Positions 38,905-48,870 of a stretch of DNA of 64,000 nt are shown one piece after another. Each line of letters opens with the position of its first letter. Position 1 is the first letter of the stretch. The notes below the pieces were generated by a model, which searched no databases, was not told the DNA's origin, and saw only the letters and a list, made by a program, of their open reading frames with translations. Source of the DNA: Sphingomonas sp. CFBP 8760 (GTDB lineage: Bacteria; Pseudomonadota; Alphaproteobacteria; Sphingomonadales; Sphingomonadaceae); NCBI RefSeq assembly GCF_014841615.1, contig NZ_JACYUG010000011.1:59822-123821 (forward strand), written 5' to 3'. The translations under genes were made by a program, and so were the position numbers.

Positions 38905-39645
38905 ATGACCGAACCCCGCTTCAAACGCATTCTGCTGAAACTTTCCGGCGAAGTCCTGATGGGTGAGGGTGGTCTGGCGATCGATCCCGTCGTCACCGCC
39001 CGTGTCGCGCAGGAGATCGCCGATGTTCGGGCGCAGGGGTATGAACTGTGCATCGTCGTCGGCGGCGGCAACATCTTTCGTGGCCTGTCCGCCGCGGCCA
39101 AGGGGATCGAGCGCGCGACCGCGGATTACATGGGGATGCTCGCCACGGTGATGAACGCGCTGGCGGTGCAGAATGCGCTGGAACAGATCGGCGTCGACAC
39201 CCGCGTCCAGTCGGCGATCCCGATGGCCAGCGTGTGCGAACCCTTCATCCGTCGTCGGGCCGAACGGCATCTGGAAAAGGGCCGCGTCGTGATCTTCGCC
39301 GCCGGTGTCGGCTCGCCCTTCTTCACCACCGATTCCGGTGCCGCACTGCGGGCCGCCGAGATGAAGTGCGACGCGCTGTTCAAGGGTACCTCGGTCGATG
39401 GCGTCTATGATGCCGATCCCAAGAAGGTGCCGAGCGCCACCCGTTACGATACCGTCACTTATTCAAAGGTGCTGTCCGATGACCTGAAGGTCATGGATGC
39501 CAGTGCCATTGCCTTGTGCCGTGACAACGCCATTCCGATCGTGGTCTTCAACATCCGCGAACACGGCAATTTCGCCGCGGTTCTCGCCGGTGAAGGCATT
39601 TGCACGATCGTGCAAAATCAGGAGAACATCGATGCCCGCCTATGA
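38905..39645 (+). CDS. pyrH: UMP kinase
   Basis: An amino-acid-kinase-fold enzyme phosphorylating UMP to UDP. The 246-residue product has [13 protein letters not shown] at the N-terminus, the glycine loop [10 protein letters not shown] and the [14 protein letters not shown] segment ([19 protein letters not shown]). Usual bacterial hexameric type. It overlaps frr by 14 bases, so the two are co-translated. Confidence 0.98.
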   Translation: MTEPRFKRILLKLSGEVLMGEGGLAIDPVVTARVAQEIADVRAQGYELCIVVGGGNIFRGLSAAAKGIERATADYMGMLATVMNALAVQNALEQIGVDTRVQSAIPMASVCEPFIRRRAERHLEKGRVVIFAAGVGSPFFTTDSGAALRAAEMKCDALFKGTSVDGVYDADPKKVPSATRYDTVTYSKVLSDDLKVMDASAIALCRDNAIPIVVFNIREHGNFAAVLAGEGICTIVQNQENIDARL

Positions 39646-40189
39646 CAAGGCCGATATCCAGCGCCGCATGTCCGGCGCGATCGACGCGTTGAAGCACGAT
39701 CTGGGCGGACTGCGCACCGGTCGCGCCTCCACGACGCTGCTCGATCCCGTCAACGTCGAGGTCTATGGCAGCCACATGCCGCTGTCGCAGGTGGCGACCG
39801 TCTCCGCGCCCGAGCCGCGGATGCTGTCGGTACAGGTGTGGGACAAGTCGAACGTCAGTTCGGTAGAGAAGGCGATCCGCTCCGCCGGCCTCGGTCTCAA
39901 TCCGATCAACGATGGCCAGACGCTGCGTCTGCCAATCCCCGACCTGACCGAGGAGCGTCGCAAGGAACTGGCCAAGCTCGCCAGCCAATATGCGGAAAAG
40001 GCGCGTATCGCCGCACGCAACGTGCGCCGCGACGGCATGGACAACCTGAAGGTCGACGAGAAGAAGAACGTCTTCGGCGAGGACGAGCGCAAGCGTCACG
40101 AAACCGAACTCCAGAAGATCACCGACAAGACCATCGCCGATATCGATGCCGCGTCGACCGCCAAGGAAAAGGAAATCCTCGGCAAGTGA
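39632..40189 (+). CDS. frr: Ribosome recycling factor
   Basis: Splits post-termination ribosomes with EF-G. The 185-residue product has the conserved [11 protein letters not shown] loop and the C-terminal helix; length equals the family norm. ATG 39632 lies inside the pyrH 3' end and follows CAGGAGAAC. Conserved neighbour of pyrH in most bacteria. Confidence 0.98.
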   Translation: MPAYDKADIQRRMSGAIDALKHDLGGLRTGRASTTLLDPVNVEVYGSHMPLSQVATVSAPEPRMLSVQVWDKSNVSSVEKAIRSAGLGLNPINDGQTLRLPIPDLTEERRKELAKLASQYAEKARIAARNVRRDGMDNLKVDEKKNVFGEDERKRHETELQKITDKTIADIDAASTAKEKEILGK

Positions 40190-40250
40190 GCGACGGGGTG
40201 TCCCCTATCGTCCATCCCGTCACCGGTGCGATGCGTAGCCGGGGTGCGGC

Positions 40251-40973
40251 ATGAATACCGCCTCGATCCTCGCGACGGATGAGGCGACAGGCGCGATCCC
40301 GCGACACGTCGCGATCATCATGGACGGTAATGGCCGCTGGGCCCGCCAGCGCCATTTGCCTCGCCTCGCCGGGCACAAGGCGGGGGTGGAGGCGGTACGC
40401 CGCGTTACCCGCGCCGCCCGCGCGATGGGGATCGAGGCGCTGACGCTCTACGCCTTTTCGTCAGAAAACTGGCGGCGTCCGGCTGAGGAAGTCGGCGACC
40501 TGATGGGTCTGCTGCGGCTCTTCATCCGTTCCGACCTCGCCGAGTTGACGCGGGAGAATGTGCGGCTGCGGGTGATCGGTGACTATCGTGCCTTTTCCGC
40601 CGATCTGATCGCGCTGATCGACAACGCCATTGCCCGCACCGCCGGCAACGACGGGCCGCTGCTGGCGATCGCGCTCAATTACGGGGCGCAGGCGGAACTG
40701 GCCGCGGCTGCCCGCCGCCTTGCCGCGCGCCTGCCTGCCGACGAGATCGACGAGGCCGCGATCGAGGCCGAACTGGACACCGCCGGTCTGCCGCCGCTCG
40801 ATCTGGTCGTCCGCACCTCGGGCGAGCAGCGATTGTCGAATTTCCTCCTGTGGCAGGCGGCCTATGCCGAGTTGCTGTTCGTCGACACGCTCTGGCCCGA
40901 TTTCGATGGCGATGCGCTGGCGGAGGCGGTTGCGGCGTTCGGTCGGCGCCAGCGTCGCTACGGCGGCCTGTGA
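40251..40973 (+). CDS. uppS: Isoprenyl (undecaprenyl) diphosphate synthase
   Basis: A cis-prenyltransferase that builds the C55 lipid carrier for peptidoglycan from IPP supplied by the MEP pathway (ispE, dxr nearby). The 240-residue product has the catalytic Asp25 in IIMDGNGRWARQR, the FSSENWRRP motif and the C-terminal RTSGEQRLSNFLLWQ segment. Its stop overlaps cdsA by 4 bases. Confidence 0.97.
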   Translation: MNTASILATDEATGAIPRHVAIIMDGNGRWARQRHLPRLAGHKAGVEAVRRVTRAARAMGIEALTLYAFSSENWRRPAEEVGDLMGLLRLFIRSDLAELTRENVRLRVIGDYRAFSADLIALIDNAIARTAGNDGPLLAIALNYGAQAELAAAARRLAARLPADEIDEAAIEAELDTAGLPPLDLVVRTSGEQRLSNFLLWQAAYAELLFVDTLWPDFDGDALAEAVAAFGRRQRRYGGL

Positions 40974-41782
40974 CGGAAGACTTTCCTCCGACGCCCGATG
41001 CCAAGCTGCGTACGCCGTCCAACCTGCGGTTGCGGATGATCGCCAGCGTGGCGATGATCGCCGTCGCGCTGGTCGCGCTCTATGCGGGCGGATTCGTGTT
41101 CTGGCTGCTGGCGGTGATCGCGGCGCTGTTCATGATGGCGGAATGGTCGGCCCTGCACGGCGCGGATGCGAAGACCAAACGGACCGCGCAGTTCGCGCTG
41201 TCGGTGCCGTTGGCGATCATGGCGCCGGTTGCGGCGGGGCCGCATTTTTTCGTGCTCGGGCTGCTCGGCGCGGCGTTCTTCTTCCTCGCGATCGTCAAGC
41301 GCGATACCGGCCTTGCCCTTGGGGCCGCCTATGTCGGATTGCCGGTATTCGCGTTGCTGCTGATCCGTGGGCAAGCGGACGGGCTGGTGCTGACGCTGTG
41401 GACGCTGTCGCTGGTCTGGGCCACCGATATCGGCGCGTTCTTCACCGGCCGCACGCTGGGCGGGCCGAAGCTGGCCCCCCGGATCAGCCCGGCCAAGACC
41501 TGGTCGGGCCTGATCGGCGGCGTGATCCTCGCCACACTCGTCGCCTTCGCACTTCATGTCGGTTACGGCCTGCCGTTCCGCCTCGTCATCGCCACCCCTT
41601 TCCTCGGTGTGCTCGCGCAGGGCGGCGATCTGTATGAAAGCGCGTTGAAACGTCGTGCCGGCGTGAAGGATTCGGGGAACGTCCTGCCCGGTCATGGCGG
41701 CGTACTCGACCGGCTCGACGGGGTCGTGCCGGTGGCGCCGGTCGCGGCGCTGCTCGTGATCCTGCCGCAGCTGTTCGCATGA
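40970..41782 (+). CDS. cdsA: Phosphatidate cytidylyltransferase
   Basis: Makes CDP-diacylglycerol, the precursor used by PssA. The 270-residue membrane protein has about 8 helices and the C-terminal CTP-transferase signature S-P-A-K-T-W-S-G-L then KDSGNVLPGHGGVLDRLD. The GTG start overlaps the uppS stop (GTGA), and it overlaps dxr by 4 bases. Confidence 0.96.
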   Translation: MTEDFPPTPDAKLRTPSNLRLRMIASVAMIAVALVALYAGGFVFWLLAVIAALFMMAEWSALHGADAKTKRTAQFALSVPLAIMAPVAAGPHFFVLGLLGAAFFFLAIVKRDTGLALGAAYVGLPVFALLLIRGQADGLVLTLWTLSLVWATDIGAFFTGRTLGGPKLAPRISPAKTWSGLIGGVILATLVAFALHVGYGLPFRLVIATPFLGVLAQGGDLYESALKRRAGVKDSGNVLPGHGGVLDRLDGVVPVAPVAALLVILPQLFA

Positions 41783-42936
41783 GGACGGTGACCATTCTCG
41801 GTGCGACCGGATCGGTCGGCACCTCGACGCTCGACCTGATCGAACGGGAACCAGACCTTTACCGGGTACGGGCGCTCACCGCCAACTGCGATGTGGTGAA
41901 GCTCGCCGCCGCCGCCCGCCGCACCAATGCGGAACTGGCGGTCGTCGCCGACGAAGCCTGTCTGCCTGCATTGCGCGACGCGTTGGCCGGCACCACCATC
42001 CGTGCTGCCGGTGGCCGGGCGGCGGTGATCGATGCTGCCGCGTCCGACGCGGACTGGACGATGGGGGCGATCGTCGGCTGTGCCGGGCTGGAGCCGGTGA
42101 TGGCGGCGATCGGGCGGGGGCGTACCGTCGTCCTGGCCAACAAGGAACCGCTGGTGTCGGCGGGCGAGGTCATCCTCGCCGCCGCCGCCGCATCGGGCGC
42201 GACGCTGCTGCCGGCGGACAGCGAGCATAACGCGATCTTCCAGTGCTTCGACCCCGCACAGGTTGCGCAGGTCCGTCGCATCGTCCTGACCGCCAGCGGT
42301 GGTCCGTTCCGCGACTGGTCGCTGGCGGACATGGCGCACGTTACCCCCGCACAGGCGGTGGCGCATCCCAACTGGTCGATGGGCGCCAAGATTTCGGTCG
42401 ATTCGGCGACGATGATGAACAAGGGGCTGGAGCTGATCGAGGCTGCCCGTCTGTTCCCGGTCGATCCCGACCGGATCGAGATCGTCATCCATCCGCAATC
42501 GGTGATTCATTCTGCGGTCGATTATGTCGATGGATCGATGCTGGCGCAGCTCGGCCCGTCCGACATGCGGGTGCCGATCGCGCACTGCCTGGCATGGCCG
42601 CAGCGGATGGCGACACCGATGGCCCCGCTCGACCTGATCGCGCTTGGCCGGCTCGATTTCGCGGCGCCCGATCCCATCCGCTTTCCGGCGTTGCGGCTGG
42701 CGCGAGAGGTGCTGCGGGCCGGTGGTGCGAGACCCGCCATTCTGAATGCCGCCAACGAAGTCGCCGTCGCCGCCTTTCTGGCCGGGCGCATCGGCTTCCT
42801 CGAAATTGCCGCAATCGTGGAACATACGCTCGATCATTACGACCCGCCCGCTCCCGAAACGCTCGACGCGGTCATCGCCGTCGATGCCCGGGCGCGGATA
42901 GTGGCGGGCGCGCGCACAGAGGATCGTACCGCTTGA
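41779..42936 (+). CDS. dxr: 1-deoxy-D-xylulose 5-phosphate reductoisomerase
   Basis: The committed step of the MEP pathway. The 385-residue product has the NADPH loop ILGATGSVGTSTL near residue 4-17, the metal/substrate motif ADSEHNAIFQ, the NWSMGAKISVDSATMMNKGLE signature and the C-terminal dimer helix. It is joined to cdsA and rseP by 4-base overlaps. Confidence 0.98.
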   Translation: MRTVTILGATGSVGTSTLDLIEREPDLYRVRALTANCDVVKLAAAARRTNAELAVVADEACLPALRDALAGTTIRAAGGRAAVIDAAASDADWTMGAIVGCAGLEPVMAAIGRGRTVVLANKEPLVSAGEVILAAAAASGATLLPADSEHNAIFQCFDPAQVAQVRRIVLTASGGPFRDWSLADMAHVTPAQAVAHPNWSMGAKISVDSATMMNKGLELIEAARLFPVDPDRIEIVIHPQSVIHSAVDYVDGSMLAQLGPSDMRVPIAHCLAWPQRMATPMAPLDLIALGRLDFAAPDPIRFPALRLAREVLRAGGARPAILNAANEVAVAAFLAGRIGFLEIAAIVEHTLDHYDPPAPETLDAVIAVDARARIVAGARTEDRTA

Positions 42937-44066
42937 TCGAAACCCCCGGCTTCCCGCTGACATTGCTGGCTTTCATCGCGATGATCGGCCCGCTCGTCTT
43001 CGTGCACGAGATGGGCCATTATCTCGCCGGCCGCTGGTTCGGGATCGGTGCCGATGCCTTTTCGATCGGATTCGGACGTGAGATTGCCGGCTTTACCGAC
43101 CGGCACGGCACGCGCTGGAAATTCGGCTGGCTGCCGCTGGGCGGGTATGTCCGCTTCGCCGGTGATATGAATCCCGCCAGTCAGCCGAGCGCGGAGTGGC
43201 TGGCGTTGCCCGCTGCGGAGCGTGCGCGGACCTTCCAGTCGAAACCCGTCTGGCAGCGCGCCATCGTCGTGGCGGCTGGCCCCGTCGTGAATTTCCTGGT
43301 CGCGATCCTGATCCTGGCCGGGTTCGCGCATTTCTACGGCACCCGCCATGCGCCGGCCACGGTCGGCTCGGTAGTGGCGGGAAGTCCGGCGGCAAAGGCC
43401 GGCCTGCGCGAAGGCGACCGGTTGCTGACGCTGGGTGGTCGGTCGGTCGATGATTTTGCCGGCATCGCCGAATATGCGATGTTGCGTCCGGGTGAGACGA
43501 TCGGTGTTACCGGCGAACGCGCCGGCCGCCCGATCGCCACGACGTTGACGATCGGCACCGTCGAACAGCGCGACCGGTTCGGGAACGCCTATCGCATCGG
43601 CCGCGTCGGCATCGGCAGCCCGCCGGTCGAGTATCGTCCGGTATCGTTATGGCGGGCGCCGGTCGAAGGCACGATCCAGGTCGTCGCGATCGTGCGCGGT
43701 TCGCTCGACGCGCTTGGCCAAATTTTCACGGGCCGTCGCTCCGTCGACGAACTGGGCGGACCGCTCCGCATCGCCAAAATCTCGGGCGAGCAGATGACGC
43801 TGGGGTGGCCCGCCTTCATCGGACTGATCGCGCTGGTGTCCATCAATCTGGGGTTCATCAACCTGCTGCCAGTGCCGATGCTCGATGGCGGCCACCTGTT
43901 CTTCTATGCGATCGAAGCGGTCCGGCGCCGGCCGGTCGAGCCCCATGTGCAGGAATGGGCGTTTCGCGGCGGATTGGCCGCGATCCTGGCGTTGATGTTG
44001 CTCGTGACGTTCAATGATCTGGGCCAACTTGGGCTGTGGCGTAATCTGGCCGGCTTGATCGGTTGA
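42933..44066 (+). CDS. rseP: RIP metalloprotease RseP (site-2 protease)
   Basis: An inner-membrane zinc protease that cuts anti-sigma factors and remnant signal peptides. The 377-residue product has the zinc-binding HEMGH (His25, Glu26, His29), one PDZ domain near 120-200 (GSPAAKAGLREGDRLL) and the second ligand motif NLLPVPMLDGGH. The start is the TTG at 42933, overlapping the dxr stop (TTGA). It precedes bamA, the conserved order. Confidence 0.95.
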   Translation: MIETPGFPLTLLAFIAMIGPLVFVHEMGHYLAGRWFGIGADAFSIGFGREIAGFTDRHGTRWKFGWLPLGGYVRFAGDMNPASQPSAEWLALPAAERARTFQSKPVWQRAIVVAAGPVVNFLVAILILAGFAHFYGTRHAPATVGSVVAGSPAAKAGLREGDRLLTLGGRSVDDFAGIAEYAMLRPGETIGVTGERAGRPIATTLTIGTVEQRDRFGNAYRIGRVGIGSPPVEYRPVSLWRAPVEGTIQVVAIVRGSLDALGQIFTGRRSVDELGGPLRIAKISGEQMTLGWPAFIGLIALVSINLGFINLLPVPMLDGGHLFFYAIEAVRRRPVEPHVQEWAFRGGLAAILALMLLVTFNDLGQLGLWRNLAGLIG

Positions 44067-44130
44067 CGAAGCTGGGGCAGGGCGACCGCGCAGGGGTCGG
44101 CTACTCGTTTTCCTGGGGTGGGTTTTTAGC

Positions 44131-46926
44131 GTGAACAATAACCGTCAAAAGGTCGCTGTCATCGGCACGGCATTGCTGGCGAGCACGATGCTCGCAGGCA
44201 TCCCCGTGTCGGCACAGACCGCGCCCGCCTCTACTACGCCCGCCGCCGCGCAGGGTTCCAGGCTGGTGCCCGTTCCTGCCGGGCAGGGGGCTGCTCCTGC
44301 TGCCCCGTCACCGGTTGCGCCGCTTGCCGGCGGTACGATTCGCACCTTGCGTGTCGAGGGATCGCAGCGGATCGAGCCGGAAACGGTGCTGTCCTACACG
44401 AAGCTGCGTGTCGGCATTCCCTATACCACCGCCACGCTCGATCAGGCGCTGGTCGATCTCCAGGTATCCGAGCTGTTCGCAGATTACTCGATCTCCGGTG
44501 TCGAGAGCGGCGATATCGTCCTGCGCATCCGCGAGAACCCGATCATCAACCGGGTGATCCTGGAGGGTAACAAGGCGATCAAGAGCGACAAGATCCAGAA
44601 GGAACTGAAGCTCGCCCCCCGCCAGATCTTCACCCGTACCGGGGTACGCGCCGATGTCGGCCGGATCGTCGAACTGTACCGCCGGCAGGGCCGCTTCGCC
44701 GCGGTGGTCGACCCCAAGATGGTCAGCCTCGACCAGAACAGGGTCGATATCGTGTTCGAGATCACCGAGGGGTCGAAGTCCAAGGTCCGCCAGATCAACA
44801 TCCTCGGCAACGAAAAATTCTCCGATGACGCGTTGCGCGGCCAGATGGCGACCAAGCAGTCGCGCTGGTTCCGGGTGCTGTCGTCGGGTACCAGCTACGA
44901 TCAGGATCGGCTGAATTACGACCAGCAGAAGCTGCGGCAATTCTACCTGACCGAGGGCTATGCCGATTTCCGCGTCACCAGCGCGGTGGCGGAACTGACA
45001 CCGGACAAGCGCGACTTCATCATCACCTACGTCGTCGAGGAAGGGCCGCGCTACAAGTTCGGCGACGTCACCGTCGACAGCGAGATTCGCGATTTCGACA
45101 ATACCCGTCTCGCCGCATCGCTGCCGATGAAGAAGGGCGACTGGTACAACGCCAAGTTGACCGAAGACGCCATCGAGAACCTGGAACAGACCGCCGGTCT
45201 GTTCGGCTACGCCTTCACCAACGTCGATCCCGAATATCAGCGTGATCGTGAAACGCTGACGATGGGGCTCAACTTCCACATCGCGCAGGCGCAGCGCACC
45301 TATGTCGAGCGGATCGACATCAACGGCAACACGCAGACGCAGGACAAGGTCGTCCGCCGCGAAATGCGACTGGCCGAGGGCGATGCGTTCAACGATTTCC
45401 AGATCAAGCGGTCGCAGGACCGGATCAACTCGCTGGGCTTCTTCCAAGACAAGTTCGAGATCAAGCGGACGCCCGGCACCACGCCCGACCGCATCCTGCT
45501 GGAAGCACCCGTCGAAGAGAAGTCGACCGGCGAACTCCAGCTGTCGGCCGGCTATTCGTCGTTGGAACGCTTCATCATCCAAGCGAACATCACCCAGCGC
45601 AATTTTCGCGGCAAGGGGCAGGAATTGCGCGCCGGCGTCAACTATTCCAGTTATCAGAAATCGGTCGAGCTGGGCTTCACCGAACCCTATCTGCTCGACA
45701 AGAACGTCGCGATCGGCGTCGACCTGTTCCGTCGCGATCTGAACCAGTTCAACTTCACCACCAACGGTGATCGCAACCAGCTCTACAATCAGGTCTCGAC
45801 CGGGTTCCAGATTCGCACCGGCGTCCCGCTGACCGAATACTGGTCGCTGTCGGGCCGCTATGGCCTGTCTTATGACGAGGTCGGGCTGGACGACAGCCTG
45901 CTGGTCAATGGCCAGTGCAGCACCGCGACGGTCGGCCGTTACCTGTGCGAAGCGCTCGGCAATCGCTGGACGTCGTCGGTCGGCTATTCGCTGATCTACA
46001 ACAGCCTCAATTCCGGCCTGCGTCCCACGGCGGGCACACGCTTTTCGTTCAGTCAGGATTTCGCCGGGCTGGGCGGCGATGTGAAGTATATCCGTACTCG
46101 CGCGGAAGTAGCGAAATATTACGGGCTTGGCAGCGGCTTCGTCCTCTCGTTCCTGGGCGAGGGCGGCTATATCAAGTCGCTGGAAAAGAGCCGTGGCGCC
46201 GGCATCGACGAAGTCCGGATCATCGACCGTTTCTATCTCGGCGAGCCGAACTTCCGTGGCTTCGATATCCGCGGCGTCGGCCCCCGTGTGCAGCGCACGC
46301 CGCTGGTCACCGATCCGGTCACCGGCATCCAGTCGCTCGTCACCGACCGCAATCAGATCGTAGACGACCCCTTGGGCGGCAAGGCCTATTATCTCGGCCG
46401 GGTCGAATTGGAGATTCCGCTCGGTTCGGGCGCGCGCGAACTGGGGCTGCGTCCGTCCATCTACGTGCAGGCCGGTAGCCTGTTCAGTCTGAAACAACCG
46501 CTCAAGACCACCGATTTCGTGCAAGCGAAGAACGCGACAACCGGTGCGCTGCTCTTCAATCCGGATGGTTCGCCGACGCTGCTGGGTACACCGATCACGA
46601 CGATCGTGAACAACCAGACGCTGGCTCTCTATTCGGTCGGCCAGACCGATACGGTCAATGCCGGGCTGGCCACAACATGCGCCGTGGGATATTCGGCAAC
46701 GCCTGGGGGTGCCTGCACCGGAAACTCCGTCAATATAGCCCAGGTCAGCCAGCCCTTCTTCGAGCAGTTTCTCGGCAATTCAGCACGTCCGCGTCTGACC
46801 GTCGGTATCGGCGTCAACTGGAATTCGCCCTTCGGCCCCTTGCGCATCGATCTTGCCAGGGCGCTCATCAAGCAGAAGGGCGACGACGACAAACTCATTA
46901 CCTTCAACGTAGGAACACAGTTCTGA
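44131..46926 (+). CDS. bamA: Outer membrane protein assembly factor BamA
   Basis: The Omp85 core of the beta-barrel assembly machine. The 931-residue product has a signal peptide (cleavage near VSAQ), an Ala/Pro-rich linker, five POTRA domains over about residues 65-420, and a C-terminal beta-barrel ending in Phe. The barrel carries the VRGF-like motif as [12 protein letters not shown]. It is longer than the E. coli protein because of the linker and a loop near residue 790-870. The GTG start follows a Gly-rich leader. It overlaps skp. Confidence 0.97.
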   Translation: MNNNRQKVAVIGTALLASTMLAGIPVSAQTAPASTTPAAAQGSRLVPVPAGQGAAPAAPSPVAPLAGGTIRTLRVEGSQRIEPETVLSYTKLRVGIPYTTATLDQALVDLQVSELFADYSISGVESGDIVLRIRENPIINRVILEGNKAIKSDKIQKELKLAPRQIFTRTGVRADVGRIVELYRRQGRFAAVVDPKMVSLDQNRVDIVFEITEGSKSKVRQINILGNEKFSDDALRGQMATKQSRWFRVLSSGTSYDQDRLNYDQQKLRQFYLTEGYADFRVTSAVAELTPDKRDFIITYVVEEGPRYKFGDVTVDSEIRDFDNTRLAASLPMKKGDWYNAKLTEDAIENLEQTAGLFGYAFTNVDPEYQRDRETLTMGLNFHIAQAQRTYVERIDINGNTQTQDKVVRREMRLAEGDAFNDFQIKRSQDRINSLGFFQDKFEIKRTPGTTPDRILLEAPVEEKSTGELQLSAGYSSLERFIIQANITQRNFRGKGQELRAGVNYSSYQKSVELGFTEPYLLDKNVAIGVDLFRRDLNQFNFTTNGDRNQLYNQVSTGFQIRTGVPLTEYWSLSGRYGLSYDEVGLDDSLLVNGQCSTATVGRYLCEALGNRWTSSVGYSLIYNSLNSGLRPTAGTRFSFSQDFAGLGGDVKYIRTRAEVAKYYGLGSGFVLSFLGEGGYIKSLEKSRGAGIDEVRIIDRFYLGEPNFRGFDIRGVGPRVQRTPLVTDPVTGIQSLVTDRNQIVDDPLGGKAYYLGRVELEIPLGSGARELGLRPSIYVQAGSLFSLKQPLKTTDFVQAKNATTGALLFNPDGSPTLLGTPITTIVNNQTLALYSVGQTDTVNAGLATTCAVGYSATPGGACTGNSVNIAQVSQPFFEQFLGNSARPRLTVGIGVNWNSPFGPLRIDLARALIKQKGDDDKLITFNVGTQF

Positions 46927-47576
46927 TGACTATCAAGACGCTCCTCCTCGCTGCCGCCCTCGTCGCGCCGGCTTTGGCTGCCACCCCAGCCGCCGCGCAG
47001 GCGATCGCCGTCGCCAATCCCGAAGGTGCGGTCGCCAATTCGAAGGCATGGTCCGCTGCCCGCGCCCAGATCGAGACGACCTACAAGGCACAGCTCGATC
47101 AGGCGAATGCGCGCCGCGAAGCGGTCGGCCGCGAACTCCAGCCGCTGGTGACCGCGTTCAACACCGCACGCGCGGCGCCCAATGCCAACCAGGCGGCGCT
47201 GCAGACGCAGGCACAGGCGATCCAGACTCGCGAGCAGGCGGCACAAGCCGAACTGTCGCGCCTGACCGCCCCGGCACAGCGGGCGCAGGCCTATGCGATC
47301 GAGCAGATCTCCGGTCGGTTGTCCGACGCGGTGCAGGCGGTCGTCCGCGCCCGCAACGTCACCATGCTGGTCCGTCCCGATGCCGTGCTGTTTGCCAATC
47401 CCACCGCGGACGTGACCGCCGCGATCACCACCGAACTGGATCGTCTGGTACCGAGCGTCGGCATCACCCCGCCCGCGAACTGGCAGCCCGGCCAGCAGCA
47501 GCAGGGTGCGGCACCTGCCGCCGCCGCGCCTGCCACGACCGCACCCACCCGCCCGGCACAGCCCTCCGGCCGGTGA
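46926..47576 (+). CDS. OmpH/Skp-family periplasmic chaperone
   Basis: A 216-residue Skp-like chaperone that holds unfolded outer-membrane proteins for BamA. It has a signal peptide ([19 protein letters not shown]), a long coiled coil (residues about 40-130, with [19 protein letters not shown]) and a Pro/Ala/Gln-rich C-terminal tail. The ATG at 46926 shares a base with the bamA stop, and the gene overlaps fabZ by 4 bases. Standard skp position, but no lpxD follows. Confidence 0.93.
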   Translation: MTIKTLLLAAALVAPALAATPAAAQAIAVANPEGAVANSKAWSAARAQIETTYKAQLDQANARREAVGRELQPLVTAFNTARAAPNANQAALQTQAQAIQTREQAAQAELSRLTAPAQRAQAYAIEQISGRLSDAVQAVVRARNVTMLVRPDAVLFANPTADVTAAITTELDRLVPSVGITPPANWQPGQQQQGAAPAAAAPATTAPTRPAQPSGR

Positions 47577-48073
47577 GCGACATCGTGACCATGCCCGATA
47601 CCGGGGAGACCGAAACGGTGATCGGCCCGCTCGATATCGGGCGGGTCATGGCCGCACTGCCGCATCGTTATCCCATGCTGCTCGTCGACCGCGTCGAGGA
47701 ACTGGTGATCGACAAGCGGATCGCCGCGATCAAGGCGGTGACGATCAACGAGGGCTTTTTTCAAGGCCACTTCCCCGGCCGGCCGATCATGCCCGGCGTC
47801 CTCATCATCGAGGCGCTGGCGCAGGCTGCCGGGATCCTCGCGGTCGAAAGCCTCGGCCTCGCTGGCTCGGGCAAGCTCGTCTATTTCATGGCGATCGACG
47901 GAGCCAAGTTCCGCAAGCCGGTCGAACCAGGAGTGCTGTTGCGGCTGGAAGCCAGCTTCGTGCAAAAGCGCGCCAGCGTCTGCAAGTTTGCGGGCATTGC
48001 CAGGATTGATGGCCAAGTGGTGGCAGAAGCGAACTTCACCGCCATGATCGCCGATCCGCCCAAACCTGCCTGA
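47573..48073 (+). CDS. fabZ: 3-hydroxyacyl-[ACP] dehydratase FabZ
   Basis: A dehydratase of fatty acid elongation. The 166-residue hot-dog protein has the substrate-loop motif [13 protein letters not shown] and the catalytic pair His66 and Glu80 in [16 protein letters not shown]. In LPS-making bacteria this gene lies between lpxD and lpxA; here neither is present, and rpmE follows instead. GTG 47573 overlaps skp; ATG 47591 is an alternative. Confidence 0.97.
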   Translation: MSDIVTMPDTGETETVIGPLDIGRVMAALPHRYPMLLVDRVEELVIDKRIAAIKAVTINEGFFQGHFPGRPIMPGVLIIEALAQAAGILAVESLGLAGSGKLVYFMAIDGAKFRKPVEPGVLLRLEASFVQKRASVCKFAGIARIDGQVVAEANFTAMIADPPKPA

Positions 48074-48116
48074 CGGCGGCCGTCGGGTACTGGGGCTATG
48101 CACTTTGACTTATGGA

Positions 48117-48140
48117 GCCGGGGCCGCTAAGCGCCCCGGC
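48117..48140 (+). terminator. Terminator after fabZ
   Basis: GCCGGGG pairs with CCCCGGC around a short loop and is followed by TTGTCCTT, 44 bases after the fabZ stop. It closes the long uppS-fabZ operon. Confidence 0.72.
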
Positions 48141-48184
48141 TTGTCCTTCGGCTGGTCGGAACCAGCCATATCAGGAGCGTTTCG

Positions 48185-48415
48185 ATGAAGACCGATACCC
48201 ACCCCGACTATCACACCATCCGCGTCCAGATGACCGATGGCACCGTGTTCGAGACCCGCTCGACCTGGGGTAAGGAAGGCGATCTCATGACGCTCGACAT
48301 CGATCCGCTGGCGCACCCGGCATGGACCGGTGGTCGTGGCACCATGCTCGACACCGGCGGTCAGGTCGCTCGCTTCAACAAGCGCTTCGGTGGCGGTCTC
48401 ACCCTCCGCAAGTAA
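48185..48415 (+). CDS. rpmE: 50S ribosomal protein L31
   Basis: A 76-residue L31 with [19 protein letters not shown] and the C-terminal [13 protein letters not shown] segment. The zinc-binding CxxC pair of C+ L31 is absent, so this is a zinc-independent (C-minus) form. It has a ribosome-binding site AGGAG and its own flanking terminators. Confidence 0.95.
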   Translation: MKTDTHPDYHTIRVQMTDGTVFETRSTWGKEGDLMTLDIDPLAHPAWTGGRGTMLDTGGQVARFNKRFGGGLTLRK

Positions 48416-48433
48416 TCGTTCAGTCGGTTCGGG

Positions 48434-48472
48434 AAGGGGCTGGTTCGCGGAATGCCGCGGACCAGCCTTTTT
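48434..48472. terminator. Bidirectional terminator between rpmE and the sensor operon
   Basis: AAGGGGCTGGTTCGCGG pairs with CCGCGGACCAGCCTTTTT around AATG. It is followed by five Ts on the plus strand, and on the minus strand serves the convergent DUF2809-like gene, whose stop overlaps its edge. Confidence 0.88.
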
Positions 48473-48870
48473 CATGTGCGACGACGAAGCATATGTTCGA
48501 CAAGCGCCCCGATCGTGATCGCAAGTGCGTAGACGACCAGATCGACGATCGAGAACACCCGTCCGAACAACAGGGCGCCCAGCCAGTTCGCCCGCACGGC
48601 ATCGAGCGCGGCTCGATGGTAAAGCTGGGACAACTCGATCCCGCAGGCGATGATCGTCGCAACGGTGCCACTTCGGCCCGGCGACCAATGCGGACGGATC
48701 ATGATGACGATCGCATGGATCATCATTGCCCAGAGGACCGACCCGCCATGCTTTACCACCGCGCCGGGCAGACCCATCGGCACCAGCCGAAGCATCAGGC
48801 CGGCGACGATCATACCGACGATGGCCAGCAACGATCGGGGCAGGGTGCGAGGTGGCGCGGGGTCAGTCAT
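48472..48870 (-). CDS. DUF2809-like membrane protein
   Basis: A 132-residue protein with about four helices and the motif IELSQLYHRAALDAVRANWLG then LLFGRVFS, which I associate with the DUF2809 family of small membrane proteins of unknown function. The start at 48870 overlaps the histidine kinase stop by 8 bases, so it is the last gene of the DUF4173-regulator-kinase operon. Confidence 0.72.
   Translation of the reverse strand: MTDPAPPRTLPRSLLAIVGMIVAGLMLRLVPMGLPGAVVKHGGSVLWAMMIHAIVIMIRPHWSPGRSGTVATIIACGIELSQLYHRAALDAVRANWLGALLFGRVFSIVDLVVYALAITIGALVEHMLRRRT

Noticed and set aside
44308..46524. 738-codon minus-strand frame opposite bamA
   Set aside because: Composition typical of a shadow; bamA is unambiguous on the plus strand.
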